Assembly: GCA_019745505.1 (NCBI GenBank)
Contig: JAIETE010000056.1
Span: forward strand, 1 to 32,466
Length of the DNA: 32,466 nucleotides
Direction of reading: 5' to 3'
From: Candidatus Obscuribacterales bacterium
GTDB taxonomy: Bacteria > Cyanobacteriota > Vampirovibrionia > Obscuribacterales > Obscuribacteraceae
This document shows, piece after piece, positions 7,575-16,040 of the stretch (position 1 is its first letter; the number at the start of each line of letters is the position of its first letter). Position numbers and translations under genes: made by a program. The notes beneath the pieces were generated by a model. It was not told the origin of the DNA. It did no database searches and saw nothing but the letters and a program-made list of their open reading frames with translations.

Positions 7575-8250
7575 GAAATTCCTTTGCTTGTTAGCTTGCT
7601 AAACCCATCTGATGTGGCCTGGACGTTTTGCTCCGCAAGAGCTAAACAAGTGTGATGCAATGCACATGCGGCCGGCGATTAGCTGCGAAAAAGGGGGCTG
7701 GAAAGTGGGGGAGAGCTTGAATTGGGAGTTCTGGCGGAAAATCGTCGGCATATGCATTTGTGCTCAGGCTAGGGCTTATTACCGCCAAGCACAATCGGCT
7801 CTCGCGCAGGAAAGCAGCTTTTTAGAGTAATTGAAACTGATCGAGTCAGCGCGGGTAATACCGGTCCAGCACTTTTCAGTGCGAATGGATCACTAGGAAA
7901 CTTCCAGCCCGACAAAATGGTCCGGTCAGATTCAAAATCAGTGTGCCTGTTGACACCACACAAGAGACATCCTATGCGGTTTTCCACACTTATCGGCGGA
8001 TAAAAAACAACAGATCGCCCGAAAAGCGCGGAAAACAGGACTGCTCGATTTATGTTTTGCAAAAAATTCTTTTGCAAAAAAGCGCGCCGGAATGATAGAC
8101 GGCTAATAACATCTCTTACTTACGTTTTCGAGCGGAGCAAAAACATCCGGGCAAATCCAGTCGAATCATCACTGACATTTTTTCGCCTTGTCCGGTGCGG
8201 ACAGCTTCGCTCTAAACATTCGGCAGTTCCATCTTTGCTAGGAGATAAAC
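7575..8250. other. Intergenic stretch without supported genes
   Basis: Several ORFs of 60-100 codons exist here on both strands, but none has a ribosome-binding site, a signal peptide or domain-like sequence. At 8054-8082 there are two near copies of TTTTGCAAAAAA separated by a few bases. The last 10 bases contain the ribosome-binding site of the next gene. Confidence 0.5.
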
Positions 8251-8526
8251 ATGGGAGAAATTGGCTTTGTCATCCTGCTTATCGTGGTTGTCGGCGTGCC
8301 TGTTTTTTTCAATCGCAAACCGAACAACCGCGCAACGTTTAAAACCGCCATCACGTCTTACCGCGAAGATGCTTCTGCAGCAATCGGAAAGCAGATTGCC
8401 GCAGAGCAGCTCTCGCGCGTTCTTGTGCGCGTGCGCGGCGGGATCAGCGGCGAGCCCCACCGGTGGGCAAGCCATGATGTTCCTGCGCAAGGGCATGGAG
8501 GCGGGCACGGCGGTGGGCATCATTGA
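8251..8526 (+). CDS. Short membrane-anchored protein with Gly/His tail
   Basis: A 91-residue ORF with a strong TAGGAGATAAAC ribosome-binding site directly before the ATG. The N-terminus is one transmembrane segment (MGEIGFVILLIVVVGVPVFF) followed by a basic linker and a helical stretch; this resembles TatA/MttA-like small anchors in layout only. The tail becomes Gly/His-rich (GHGGGHGGGHH). The +1 frame is also open across the second half, so a frameshift in the tail cannot be ruled out. Function unknown. Confidence 0.5.
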   Translation: MGEIGFVILLIVVVGVPVFFNRKPNNRATFKTAITSYREDASAAIGKQIAAEQLSRVLVRVRGGISGEPHRWASHDVPAQGHGGGHGGGHH

Positions 8527-8563
8527 TGCTCCCCAATCAGCCGCGCCGAACGCCTTATCAAAA

Positions 8564-8603
8564 GCCGCTCAAGCGATGCAAAACACGCATGCGCTTGAGC
8601 GGC
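8564..8603 (+). terminator. Long hairpin after the Gly/His-tail gene
   Basis: A 12-bp perfect stem (8564-8575 with 8592-8603) extended by an inner ATGC/GCAT pair after a single bulged G, with a 7-nt loop. The T content after it is low, so termination is likely but not certain. Confidence 0.55.
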
Positions 8604-8744
8604 TCATCCGACTGATCCTTTCACTTTTGGACAAGATACCACTATCCTATTTAGTAGCTTGGCGTAAAAATTGAAATCGCGTAAGAGCATGGATATGCGG
8701 GCGAAAGCAATTGTGCCTCCGCCCGCATCCATGAACCATCGGTA

Positions 8745-9236
8745 TCAGCCGGGGAAAGTCGATGCATACGCCTCGTCGATCAGCTCGTGCATCATCGCCA
8801 GACGCAGAGACTTGTGCTCCGCTCTGAACTGCTCCACCGTCATCAGGTGACGCGTTCCCTCCAGAGGCTCGGCAACGATGGCATCCACGATCGCAGTCAT
8901 GATGACCATGTACGTGAGATCGCCCGCCTCGCTGCCGTAGAGGTCTGACTCGATGGCACGCAGAAATCTCAGGTTGCGCAGCGTGATGCCCGCCTCTTCC
9001 AGAGATTCTCTGCGCGCCGTCTCTTCGCAAGAGCTTTCACCCTCGGCGACATGACCACCGGGAAGGTCTTTCCCGCGTTTGTCATCCGTGGCGACCATGA
9101 CACCGTCTGCGGTGAAGGGAATCACCGAAACGCTGGTCACCTGCTCGAATGGCGGCACGAATCCCGGCTCCCGCAGCCGGAAATTCGCTTTGCGCCCTTT
9201 TGGCGTCCGCCTTTTGTCAGGACGTGACTCAGCCAT
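8745..9236 (-). CDS. Nudix hydrolase
   Basis: A 163-residue protein. The Nudix box is complete at about residues 61-84: G-H-V-A-E-G-E, seven residues, then R-E-S-L-E-E-A-G-I, matching GX5EX7REUXEEXGU, whose Glu residues bind the Mg ions for hydrolysis of nucleoside diphosphate-X substrates. The substrate cannot be told from sequence. Two starts compete: ATG at 9242 sits only three bases from AGGAG, while ATG at 9236 has about nine-base spacing, so I use the latter. Either start overlaps the end of the protease gene, suggesting translational coupling. Confidence 0.85.
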   Translation of the reverse strand: MAESRPDKRRTPKGRKANFRLREPGFVPPFEQVTSVSVIPFTADGVMVATDDKRGKDLPGGHVAEGESSCEETARRESLEEAGITLRNLRFLRAIESDLYGSEAGDLTYMVIMTAIVDAIVAEPLEGTRHLMTVEQFRAEHKSLRLAMMHELIDEAYASTFPG

Positions 9237-10002
9237 CGCCATTGGCTCCTGAAGCGGAGTCGCCCCGGTAGCTGGCCTTCAGTGCGAAGACCACCACAGC
9301 CAGGGACATCAATCCCCAAACGATGCTCCACACGGCTGCGGGAATGCCGGTGTAGCTCGCCATGTTAGTGGCATCGCTGAATGAGCCGTGGGCAGAGAAG
9401 CCGACCGAAATCTGGATCAGATACCAGACGTCGCCGAGCGCACTGAGAGCAGTCTGACCGCCGAGAATGAGCAGGGTGATGTGCGCAAAGGCGGCCGGCA
9501 ACTTGGCACCGGCGAAGAAGAGGACGACGCCCATGGCCAGACCGATGCCCAAGCTCATCCAGGCTTCACCGCCATGCCGCGAGTCGAGCAGCCCGGGCGT
9601 AATGAACAACAGACACGCGAGCGTGAAGACGACGCCCAGGACCATGAGAACGGTCTTGGCGTTTTCTTCCTTGCGGCCGAACCAGATGAGCAGCGAACCG
9701 AAAAGGGCCGCGCCCATGTATCCGGCCGATGAAACCAGAGGTCCAATCCCTCCCCTGTGGAAAGTAAGCCCGCCTGCGCCTTCTCCGTCCGGAACCATGG
9801 TCAGCCCAGTGACGCTGCCACCGGTGGCCAGCGCCATGAGAGCGTGGCCGAATTCATGCAGGGCGGTCGTGAAGGTCTGCAGCGGCACCAGAAGGAGGTT
9901 GATGCCTGGATACTGGGTGATGAAGAAAAACAGGACATTGAGCCCCAGCATGAGCCAGATCGAGGCTCTCTTGGATGGGGCTGACGAGATCATGCGATTC
10001 AT
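9229..10002 (-). CDS. M50-like membrane zinc metalloprotease
   Basis: A 257-residue integral membrane protein starting at the ATG at 10002, preceded by AAAGGG; an upstream GTG-type extension to 10047 lacks support. The zinc motif H-E-F-G-H is at residues 49-53 within a hydrophobic helix (FTTALHEFGHALMALATGG), as in the M50B/SpoIVFB-like group in which the active site lies in the membrane. About six further hydrophobic segments follow. Such proteins cleave membrane-bound substrates or are inactive relatives; a third zinc ligand could not be assigned with confidence. It is co-directional with the gene at 10119 and overlaps the Nudix gene. Confidence 0.8.
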   Translation of the reverse strand: MNRMISSAPSKRASIWLMLGLNVLFFFITQYPGINLLLVPLQTFTTALHEFGHALMALATGGSVTGLTMVPDGEGAGGLTFHRGGIGPLVSSAGYMGAALFGSLLIWFGRKEENAKTVLMVLGVVFTLACLLFITPGLLDSRHGGEAWMSLGIGLAMGVVLFFAGAKLPAAFAHITLLILGGQTALSALGDVWYLIQISVGFSAHGSFSDATNMASYTGIPAAVWSIVWGLMSLAVVVFALKASYRGDSASGANGDG

Positions 10003-10062
10003 AGTTGCCCTTTCACTCACTTTGGGATCAGTTGCGTGCAGATGCACGCGGAATGCCGAATA

Positions 10063-10090
10063 CGAGCGTCCGGCATCAGCCGAACGCTCG
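10063..10090 (-). terminator. Hairpin between two minus-strand membrane protein genes
   Basis: CGAGCGT at 10063-10069 pairs with ACGCTCG at 10084-10090, with an inner CGGC/GCCG after one mismatch. A second smaller hairpin (GCGTGC/GCACGC) lies at 10035-10050. They may attenuate or process the transcript between the genes at 10119 and 10002. Confidence 0.4.
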
Positions 10091-10118
10091 ATTGCGGCGA
10101 ATGGATTTCCGCACTCGG

Positions 10119-10952
10119 TTAATTGGCCGGCTGCGGAGCAGTTTCACCTGGACGAGCGTCGCGCCCGTCCTTATGCGCCTCTAGCGGGGCAGCGTTGGGA
10201 ACGCTGAGCTTAGGCGCGGCCACCTTTGGCTGCCTCAGGAAGACCGATTCCATCAGTCCCCTGGCGCCGTTGCACACGAGCATGCCGTGCGCATCCGTCT
10301 GACTGCCGACATAGTCGAGAGCCATGCGGAAAAACGCGATCGGTTTGCCTTCCTGTACAACGTAAGTCGGTTGCACGCCCCAAACGCTCTCCAGGCTGTG
10401 GAGGATGCGCTTGCGCGTGCGGACCTTGACGGCGATAGTCGGTTCGTTGCTGGCGTTGTCCGCTTCGTAGGGGCTCTTGCCAGTCTTGATGAGCTGGAGG
10501 TAGAGCCCGTTGTTATCGTGGATCGTCAGAGGCTTGGGGTTGGCATTCCAGTAAAAGTCCCGGAGCATTGCCGCAGGCACCTTGTGTGAGAACACTTCCA
10601 GTCGAGCCAGTTGTCCCTGCTCGTCCTGACCGTTCACGAACACGCGCACTGCAATCGGCTGTTCGCCGACTGATTCGCTGTAAGGTGCTACGACTCCGGG
10701 AATGCCAAACTTGCCGAAATATTTCCAGCCGAGACGGTAGCCGATCACTGCACCGTAGAGTGCAACAGCGCCCATCAGGAGCAGGAAAAACGGGTTGCCG
10801 TCGAAGCCGCGGTAGATCTCCTGGAACAGACTGGGGTCGCCAGCCAGCCATTGGAGAAAGACCATCAAGAGAGTCCCGACAAGGTAGTAAGACAGCACGC
10901 CGGCTGTGATACCGGCCACGGTGGCCAGCAGTATTCGAATGGACTTAGACAT
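10119..10952 (-). CDS. Membrane protein with two transmembrane segments, unknown
   Basis: A 277-residue protein with AGGAGAT eight bases before the ATG. Two transmembrane helices lie at about residues 7-35 and 53-72, followed by a soluble domain of about 180 residues (beta-rich, for example QPIAVRVFVNGQDEQGQLARLEV) and a disordered Pro/Ala tail. No catalytic motif or family is recognised. It is first in a minus-strand group with the M50-like protease and Nudix genes, so the protein could be a partner or substrate of the protease; this is inference from position. Confidence 0.65.
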   Translation of the reverse strand: MSKSIRILLATVAGITAGVLSYYLVGTLLMVFLQWLAGDPSLFQEIYRGFDGNPFFLLLMGAVALYGAVIGYRLGWKYFGKFGIPGVVAPYSESVGEQPIAVRVFVNGQDEQGQLARLEVFSHKVPAAMLRDFYWNANPKPLTIHDNNGLYLQLIKTGKSPYEADNASNEPTIAVKVRTRKRILHSLESVWGVQPTYVVQEGKPIAFFRMALDYVGSQTDAHGMLVCNGARGLMESVFLRQPKVAAPKLSVPNAAPLEAHKDGRDARPGETAPQPAN

Positions 10953-11995
10953 CCTACATCTCCTGGCTAGAAAGCCGTATACATGGACCGTTCCGCAAAG
11001 CGGCTACGCTCCATAAGTGGTTGCAAAACTAAACCTGTGGTATTGGTTTTGAGTTCTGAGTTGGAAGCAAAAAGAACGAAAGAATGATGCCCCAAGAGAC
11101 TAGTCATGAAGCTTATATAGTGCAAGCCGGAAGAGCCCCCGCCCGGACGCTTACACGAATGAAATCTGCGCTAGCTCAGCTAGAAAATTCTGAGCGCCTT
11201 GCAATCTGACAAGCGAAAGGCTTCCCCCGGCGGGATTTCCAATTGCTCGGGTGAAATCGAAGCACTTTGGCCGGCGCTTACGATCCTGTGCTGCGACTTA
11301 TGTGAACTGCAGCAAATCTAGCATCGTCCGCAGGGCTCAAACGCTGCGTTATGCGAAAAAGGAATGAAACTGAAGGTTGCGGTGCCTAACTGTTCTGCCC
11401 GCGAAGCATCCGAGATTCGACGGACGGTTTCCAGATTGCTTCGCAAACGTTGCCGCTGCAAGAGCGCTCTTCGGATATTTGTCCAGCAGTCCCAAATTGC
11501 GTTTGCTCTCTGAGATTCCGCTTGTGCGATTGGTCTTTCTTTCCTGGTGCGAGTTGAAAACTATCCAGGGACTCCGAATTCATCTAAGACTCCTACTAGC
11601 CTCGAATTGAGGATTTGCTTTGCACGGCTTCGTTTCTTCGGGGAAACGCGGCGCCAAGGTTGTCACGAGAAAGGCTCGGGTATACCGTTTTACCCCTCTG
11701 GCGACATATTAGCAGCGATATTCTACAGATGAGATTGACATACGCTATTAATACGCTGCTAATCATCCGAGCCATTTTCAGACCGAATTCCGGAAAGGCT
11801 CATAATTTGACCCTTCTCAGTTCTCCAACGATGCGTTACATCAGTTGATGTTGATATATACTTTTGGCACCTATTGTGGTGCCTTTTCCAAAAAACAAAC
11901 ATCAAGTCTTAATCTTGATCGGCTCACAGTCTGGTTGAATAGATACAGGCGATAAAAAGCGCCTTTATCCGATTTCCCCTTTCGATTCCAATTCC
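10953..11995. other. About 1 kb without protein-coding genes
   Basis: ORFs of up to 77 codons on both strands lack ribosome-binding sites and domain-like sequence. The first part must hold the promoter of the divergent minus-strand gene. At about 11170-11195 there is a CTAGCT/AGCTAG dyad. The clearest signal is a possible promoter plus terminator at 11735-11887, described separately as a candidate small RNA. Confidence 0.55.
11735..11887 (+). ncRNA. Candidate small RNA with promoter and terminator
   Basis: TTGACA at 11735-11740 is followed after 17 bases by GCTAAT (11758-11763), a partial -10 match. A transcript from about 11769 would begin with a hairpin (GAGCC 11769-11773 with GGCTC 11797-11801, plus inner TTTC/GAAA), then a perfect ACATCA-GT-TGATGT dyad (11838-11851), then a terminator (GGCACC 11866-11871 with GGTGCC 11878-11883, followed by TTTT). 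No ORF fills this span. Length would be about 118 nt. Confidence 0.4.
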
Positions 11996-12520
11996 GTGAT
12001 TAGTCCAAGAGCAGGAAATCTACCTCAAGCCCTCACCAGTTGCCCGGTTTGCACAACCGTACTGATCATTGCCGAGCTGGGCGGAAGAGATCGATTGGTT
12101 TGCGAGGTGTGCGAGTTCGTACACTGGGATAATCCTAAACCCGTCACGGCCACGCTCGTGCCGATGGATTCGGGAATAGTGCTTGTCAAGCGCAAATACG
12201 AGCCATATGTGGGCGATTGGTGCCTGCCGGGCGGTTTTATGGAAGCCCGGGAAGAGCCGGAAGAGTCAGCGCAGAGAGAAGTTTTCGAAGAGACCGGCTT
12301 GCATGTCGAAATCGATCGCCTGCTGGGCGCTCATTCACCAGGCAAGGGGATAAACGTGATCATTCTGTTCTACCTGGCAAAGCCGGCAACAGGCTTGATG
12401 GTTGCTGGTGACGACGCCTCGGAAGTGGCTTCTTTCACGAAGGATAATTTACCTGCCAATGTTGCCTTCGAGCTGCACCGGCGCATGATTGCGCAGTTTT
12501 TCGACAATTTCGCCGGCTAA
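11996..12520 (+). CDS. Nudix hydrolase with N-terminal zinc ribbon
   Basis: A 174-residue protein starting at GTG 11996 (no ribosome-binding site seen; possibly leaderless). Residues 16-39 hold a zinc ribbon, C-P-V-C and C-E-V-C, followed by the family-typical F-V-H-W-D-N-P-K-P. The Nudix box is complete at 80-102 (G-F-M-E-A-R-E ... R-E-V-F-E-E-T-G-L). This layout is typical of NudC-like and ADP-ribose or NADH pyrophosphatase-type Nudix proteins that hydrolyse NAD(H) or sugar nucleotides. It is unrelated in detail to the Nudix gene at 8745. Its stop overlaps the stop of the convergent gene by four bases (CTAA). Confidence 0.87.
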   Translation: MISPRAGNLPQALTSCPVCTTVLIIAELGGRDRLVCEVCEFVHWDNPKPVTATLVPMDSGIVLVKRKYEPYVGDWCLPGGFMEAREEPEESAQREVFEETGLHVEIDRLLGAHSPGKGINVIILFYLAKPATGLMVAGDDASEVASFTKDNLPANVAFELHRRMIAQFFDNFAG

Positions 12521-13479
12521 GTCTGTTTTCGATCGCAAATCTTGTCCTTGAGCGCCGCTTCCAGCTCGTCGCTGCGATCCATGCCGTTGCCCACCAGATA
12601 CCAGCCTTTTGGTGATTTGATCATGAATCCTTCAGGCAGGAGTGGCATGGTCGGCTTGACGGAGAGGATTTTTTCCCAGGGCAGCGCCACTGTGAAAAAG
12701 CAGGTTTTGATTACGACGAATTCAAGCTTGACTTCGACGCTGAGCGGCATCAACAAGATGATGAACAGGCGCCATAGCAGTATCGCTGTGGCGATCAGGC
12801 AGAAGATTAGCACCATTAACGAGTCCGACCCGTTGCCTTTCTTTAGCGTTTCTGCATAGAAGAACCAGAGCACCCCGAGGAAAAGCAGCCCCGCAGCCGA
12901 TTGCGCCATATGCATAGCGAGAATGACCGGGTCCTGCCTGAACATTCGGTAGGGATTGAAGGAAGCCGAACCGGCAGGCAGGTGGTCTTTAATCCGCTCC
13001 AATAGCTCACTCAGATTGTCCAGCCAGACTGGAAAGGAAGCCTCACCGCTGGCACCTTCTACAACATAACGAGGGAAATTCCAGGTTGAGCGCTTCACCA
13101 GCGCGCGCACCTCTTTCCAGGCAATAGTCTTTCTTTTGAAGGCTGTGACAGCAGTCAAACCATCATCATCCGTGCGCACTTTCCAGGTGACGAATCCGTA
13201 GAAAGGCACAATCATGGCGGCCCCAGCAGCCATGATCGACATGGCTATTTTCCAGGGCAGCGGCAAGATTTGAAACTTGCCCAGAAAGAGTAGAACAACC
13301 GGCAGGATAGCCACAATCACCAGCGCCGCAACTTCAGCCATAATGCGCACCAGAACCATCATTCGCAAGCGATAGCTCTTAGCCGGCTTGTCGCTCTCAA
13401 TCCGCGAGGCGAGAGCGTCTTGAGGAGGAGAGCTGGGCGACGGATCCTGAGATGGCCCGGGCGAGGGCGGTTGCGACAT
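12517..13479 (-). CDS. Membrane protein with four transmembrane segments, unknown
   Basis: A 320-residue protein. The frame is open to 13734, but CAGGAAAG lies eight bases before the ATG at 13479, and a longer form would overlap the divergent gene, so I take 13479. A Pro/Ser-rich N-terminus of about 30 residues (MSQPPSPGPSQDPSPSSPP) precedes two pairs of transmembrane helices at about 45-100 and 185-250. Between and after them are small beta-rich domains (TDDDGLTAVTAFKRKTIAWKE and LPWEKILSVKPTMP) that resemble bacterial PH-like domains in pattern. Function unknown. Confidence 0.65.
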   Translation of the reverse strand: MSQPPSPGPSQDPSPSSPPQDALASRIESDKPAKSYRLRMMVLVRIMAEVAALVIVAILPVVLLFLGKFQILPLPWKIAMSIMAAGAAMIVPFYGFVTWKVRTDDDGLTAVTAFKRKTIAWKEVRALVKRSTWNFPRYVVEGASGEASFPVWLDNLSELLERIKDHLPAGSASFNPYRMFRQDPVILAMHMAQSAAGLLFLGVLWFFYAETLKKGNGSDSLMVLIFCLIATAILLWRLFIILLMPLSVEVKLEFVVIKTCFFTVALPWEKILSVKPTMPLLPEGFMIKSPKGWYLVGNGMDRSDELEAALKDKICDRKQT

Positions 13480-13555
13480 CTGAACTTTCCTGAAGAACAA
13501 GAACATAATACTGCCCTGAGCGACTACAATTTGCTCAGATAAATTGGGTTTGTTG

Positions 13556-14077
13556 ATGAGCGATCTCGAATCGGCGGCATCTGACGTAGAAACGACAGTA
13601 CCGGCGCAAAATAAGCGCCGCAAGATCATGACGGCGTCCTTGATCGTAGTTTCGATACCACTGGCGGTGGTAATCGCCGGAATAGTCACAACCTGGTGGC
13701 GTCCGGTCACGCTTCTCATGCTCTGTCCGGCCATGAAAGTTATGGGTTACAGCAAAATGGCCGAGCCACTGGCTATACGCGCCGTAGAGTTGTATGCACA
13801 TTCGGATGGACTGAACAGCAAAGCGACGATGAGCGCGCTCTGGAATCTCGGACAGGTTTACATCGACAACGGCAAACCGGCGAAGGCCGAGCAGGTCTTT
13901 CGCACTATCGCCGCTTACAACGCAAAACGCCCGAGAGATGGAACCGTCATGCCTTATCAAGTATTGAGGGCATGGAGCAAGACATTGCGGACACTGGGCA
14001 GAACGAGGGACGCCGATAAAGTCGAAGCACAACTCGAAAGTACATCCTCGAAAAACCAGGTCAAGAGAAAGCCTTAA
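13556..14077 (+). CDS. Single-pass membrane protein with TPR-like C-terminal part
   Basis: A 173-residue protein from ATG 13556; a TTG at 13544 would add four residues. The ribosome-binding site is weak. A basic stretch precedes one transmembrane segment at about residues 26-47 (ASLIVVSIPLAVVIAGIV). The C-terminal half has one or two helical hairpins of TPR type (ALWNLGQVYIDNGKPAKAEQVF). It is divergent from the membrane protein gene at 13479, with 76 bases between starts that must carry both promoters. Confidence 0.65.
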   Translation: MSDLESAASDVETTVPAQNKRRKIMTASLIVVSIPLAVVIAGIVTTWWRPVTLLMLCPAMKVMGYSKMAEPLAIRAVELYAHSDGLNSKATMSALWNLGQVYIDNGKPAKAEQVFRTIAAYNAKRPRDGTVMPYQVLRAWSKTLRTLGRTRDADKVEAQLESTSSKNQVKRKP

Positions 14078-14492
14078 GCAACTTTTCAAGTGGTCGCGCG
14101 AGCACGCTCGAACGTAAACCGCAGTCCGTGCGGTGCGAGCTCGAACGAATTGCACAACTCACACAAACCCCTGACATCCAGTCCTGTTGAAAGACCCCAC
14201 TCCACTGGCTTTCCGCGAGCGCACCCCTGTTGCCAACAGGTAATTATGAAGAAGAGAGCCTGTACGGGCTGTTTTTTGAACAAATACCAATGCACTTGAA
14301 GTGGAGGGTTCTGCGTTTCTAGTGTGCTTGCGTCTCTTTATATTTACTTCTTGATTTCTTTCACGTCTCAACCCGACACCTCCTTCTGATAAGCGCTATT
14401 GCTGTTTTTGCCAGGAAACTCTTGGCAGTGGTTTATAGCGCCTTCGAAGCGAATGCACAGCCGTGCATTGCAACTGAAAACGGAGAAGCCTC
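14078..14492. other. Intergenic stretch with hairpins
   Basis: No supported gene. There are an ACCGCA/TGCGGT hairpin near 14118-14134, a near-perfect dyad CCTGTTGCCAACAGG at 14226-14240, and two copies of GCTCGAACG about 35 bases apart. The end carries the fumC ribosome-binding site GGAGAAG. Confidence 0.5.
14257..14277 (+). terminator. Possible terminator
   Basis: A short AGCC...GGCT stem with a small loop is followed by GTTTTTT. It could end the transcript from 13556, which stops 180 bases upstream. Confidence 0.45.
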
Positions 14493-15935
14493 ATGTCATC
14501 TAGCAAAACATCTGGAAACGGTGGCAAGCAACGCTTTCGCACCGAGACTGACTCGATGGGTGAAGTGAAGGTGCCTGTGGACGCACTCTACGGTGCCACC
14601 ACTCAGCGCGCCCTCATCAATTTCCCCATCAGTGGGCATCCCATGCCACTTTCGTTCATCCGCGCCGTCGCCGCAATCAAAGCATCGGCAGCCGAAGCCA
14701 ACGCTCAACTCGAGCTTCTGGAGAGGCGCATCGCCTTCACGATTGTGCAGGCCGCTGAGGAAATCATCGCCGGAAAGCACGCAGGCGAGTTTCCCATCGA
14801 CGTCTATCAGACCGGCTCCGGCACCTCGACGAACATGAACGTCAACGAGGTGATTGCCGCTCGCGCCCGTCAGATTCTCGGGGCAGATCTCACCAACCGC
14901 GACGCGGTCCACCCCAACGATCACGTCAATCGCTGCCAGTCGTCCAACGACGTTATCCCTACTGCCACGCACGTAGCCGCTTCTCTGCTCATCTGCAGGC
15001 AGCTCCTGCCCGCCCTGACCAAGCTCGAAAAGGCGCTCAAGGCAAAGGAGAAGCAGTTCGCCAGAATCGTGAAGACCGGGCGCACTCATTTGCAGGACGC
15101 TACTCCGATCACGCTCGGCCAGGAATTCTCGGGATACGCGGCTCAAGTGGCAAACGCCATCAGGCATGTGAAGTATGCCAGGACGCGACTCAGCTTCGTC
15201 GCTCTCGGCGGCACGGCGGTCGGGACAGGCATCAATGCCCATCCGCAGTTTGCACGACTGGCACTGGCGCGCCTGTCCGAACGGCTCGGCATCCGCTTCA
15301 GCGAAGCGCCCAACCACTTCCAGGCCCAGAGCACGCTTGACGAAGTGGTGCTCGCATCCGGCGCGCTGAAGACCGCAGCGGTGACGCTGATGAAAATCGC
15401 CAATGACATTCGGCACCTGGGAAGCGGTCCGAGAGCCGGGCTTGGCGAGTTGAACCTGCCTGAAGTGCAGCCGGGCAGCTCAATCATGCCGGGCAAAGTC
15501 AACCCGGTTATCGCCGAGTCGCTGGCAATGGTCTGCGCCAAAGTGATCGGCAATGACGCGACAATCGCCGTCGCCGGTCAGTCCGGTCTTTTCGAACTGA
15601 ACGTCATGCAACCGGTTGCGGCTGTCTGCTTGATCGAATCAATCGAGCTTCTGGCCAATTCCGCCGACAATTTCCGCATCCGCCTCGTCGACGGCTTGAC
15701 CGCCACCGACCGCGGGCCGCAGCTGGTCGAGGAAGGTCTCATGCTGGCCACGGCATTGACTCCCGCACTCGGCTACGACAAAGCCGCGGCCATCGCACAC
15801 GAGGCTGCCACCACGGGCGAAACCATTCGCCAGGTAGCCCAGCGCCTTTCCGGACTGTCGCAAGAGGAGCTCGACAAGCTTCTCGACCCGCTTTCCATGG
15901 TGACCAACAAGCCGAGGCGCAAGCGCCGCAAGTAG
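14493..15935 (+). CDS. fumC: Class II fumarate hydratase
   Basis: A 480-residue enzyme of the aspartase/fumarase superfamily, which interconverts fumarate and malate in the TCA cycle in the cytoplasm as a tetramer. The signatures are complete: TGSGTSTNMNVNEV, HPNDHVNRCQSSND, TGRTHLQDATP with the conserved His at about residue 199, and the flexible catalytic loop GSSIMPGKVNP at 328-338 containing the catalytic Ser. The H-P-N-D-H-V-N form and overall match favour fumarase over aspartase, where the loop is similar. Length is slightly above the usual about 465 because of an N-terminal polar extension and a basic C-terminal tail (NKPRRKRRK). GGAGAAG precedes the ATG. Confidence 0.93.
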   Translation: MSSSKTSGNGGKQRFRTETDSMGEVKVPVDALYGATTQRALINFPISGHPMPLSFIRAVAAIKASAAEANAQLELLERRIAFTIVQAAEEIIAGKHAGEFPIDVYQTGSGTSTNMNVNEVIAARARQILGADLTNRDAVHPNDHVNRCQSSNDVIPTATHVAASLLICRQLLPALTKLEKALKAKEKQFARIVKTGRTHLQDATPITLGQEFSGYAAQVANAIRHVKYARTRLSFVALGGTAVGTGINAHPQFARLALARLSERLGIRFSEAPNHFQAQSTLDEVVLASGALKTAAVTLMKIANDIRHLGSGPRAGLGELNLPEVQPGSSIMPGKVNPVIAESLAMVCAKVIGNDATIAVAGQSGLFELNVMQPVAAVCLIESIELLANSADNFRIRLVDGLTATDRGPQLVEEGLMLATALTPALGYDKAAAIAHEAATTGETIRQVAQRLSGLSQEELDKLLDPLSMVTNKPRRKRRK

Positions 15936-15966
15936 GCAAAAAACGGTCACCACGACAACTGGCAAT

Positions 15967-16000
15967 CCGCCGGGACGCGCACGGGCGTGCGTTCCGGCGG
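15967..16000 (+). terminator. GC-rich hairpin after fumC
   Basis: CCGCCGG at 15967-15973 pairs with CCGGCGG at 15994-16000, and the stem continues inward with one G-U pair and a 2-nt bulge. There is no T-run, so partial termination or mRNA 3'-end protection between fumC and the gene at 16041 is as likely as full termination. Confidence 0.5.
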
Positions 16001-16040
16001 GTTCGTAACAACGTCCGATATAACTACTGGAGTAGTATGA

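Noticed and set aside
7612-8077. Small ORFs on both strands in the 7.6-8.1 kb gap
   Set aside because: No ribosome-binding site, signal peptide, membrane helix or recognisable motif.
9467-10207. 246-codon plus-strand ORF
   Set aside because: It is antisense to the M50-like protease, whose HEFGH motif and membrane helices show the real coding strand.
11377-11610. 77-codon plus-strand ORF in the 1-kb gap
   Set aside because: No ribosome-binding site, and an antisense ORF of similar length is equally open; the composition is not gene-like.
14496-15416. 306-codon minus-strand ORF
   Set aside because: Antisense to fumC, which carries all fumarase signatures.
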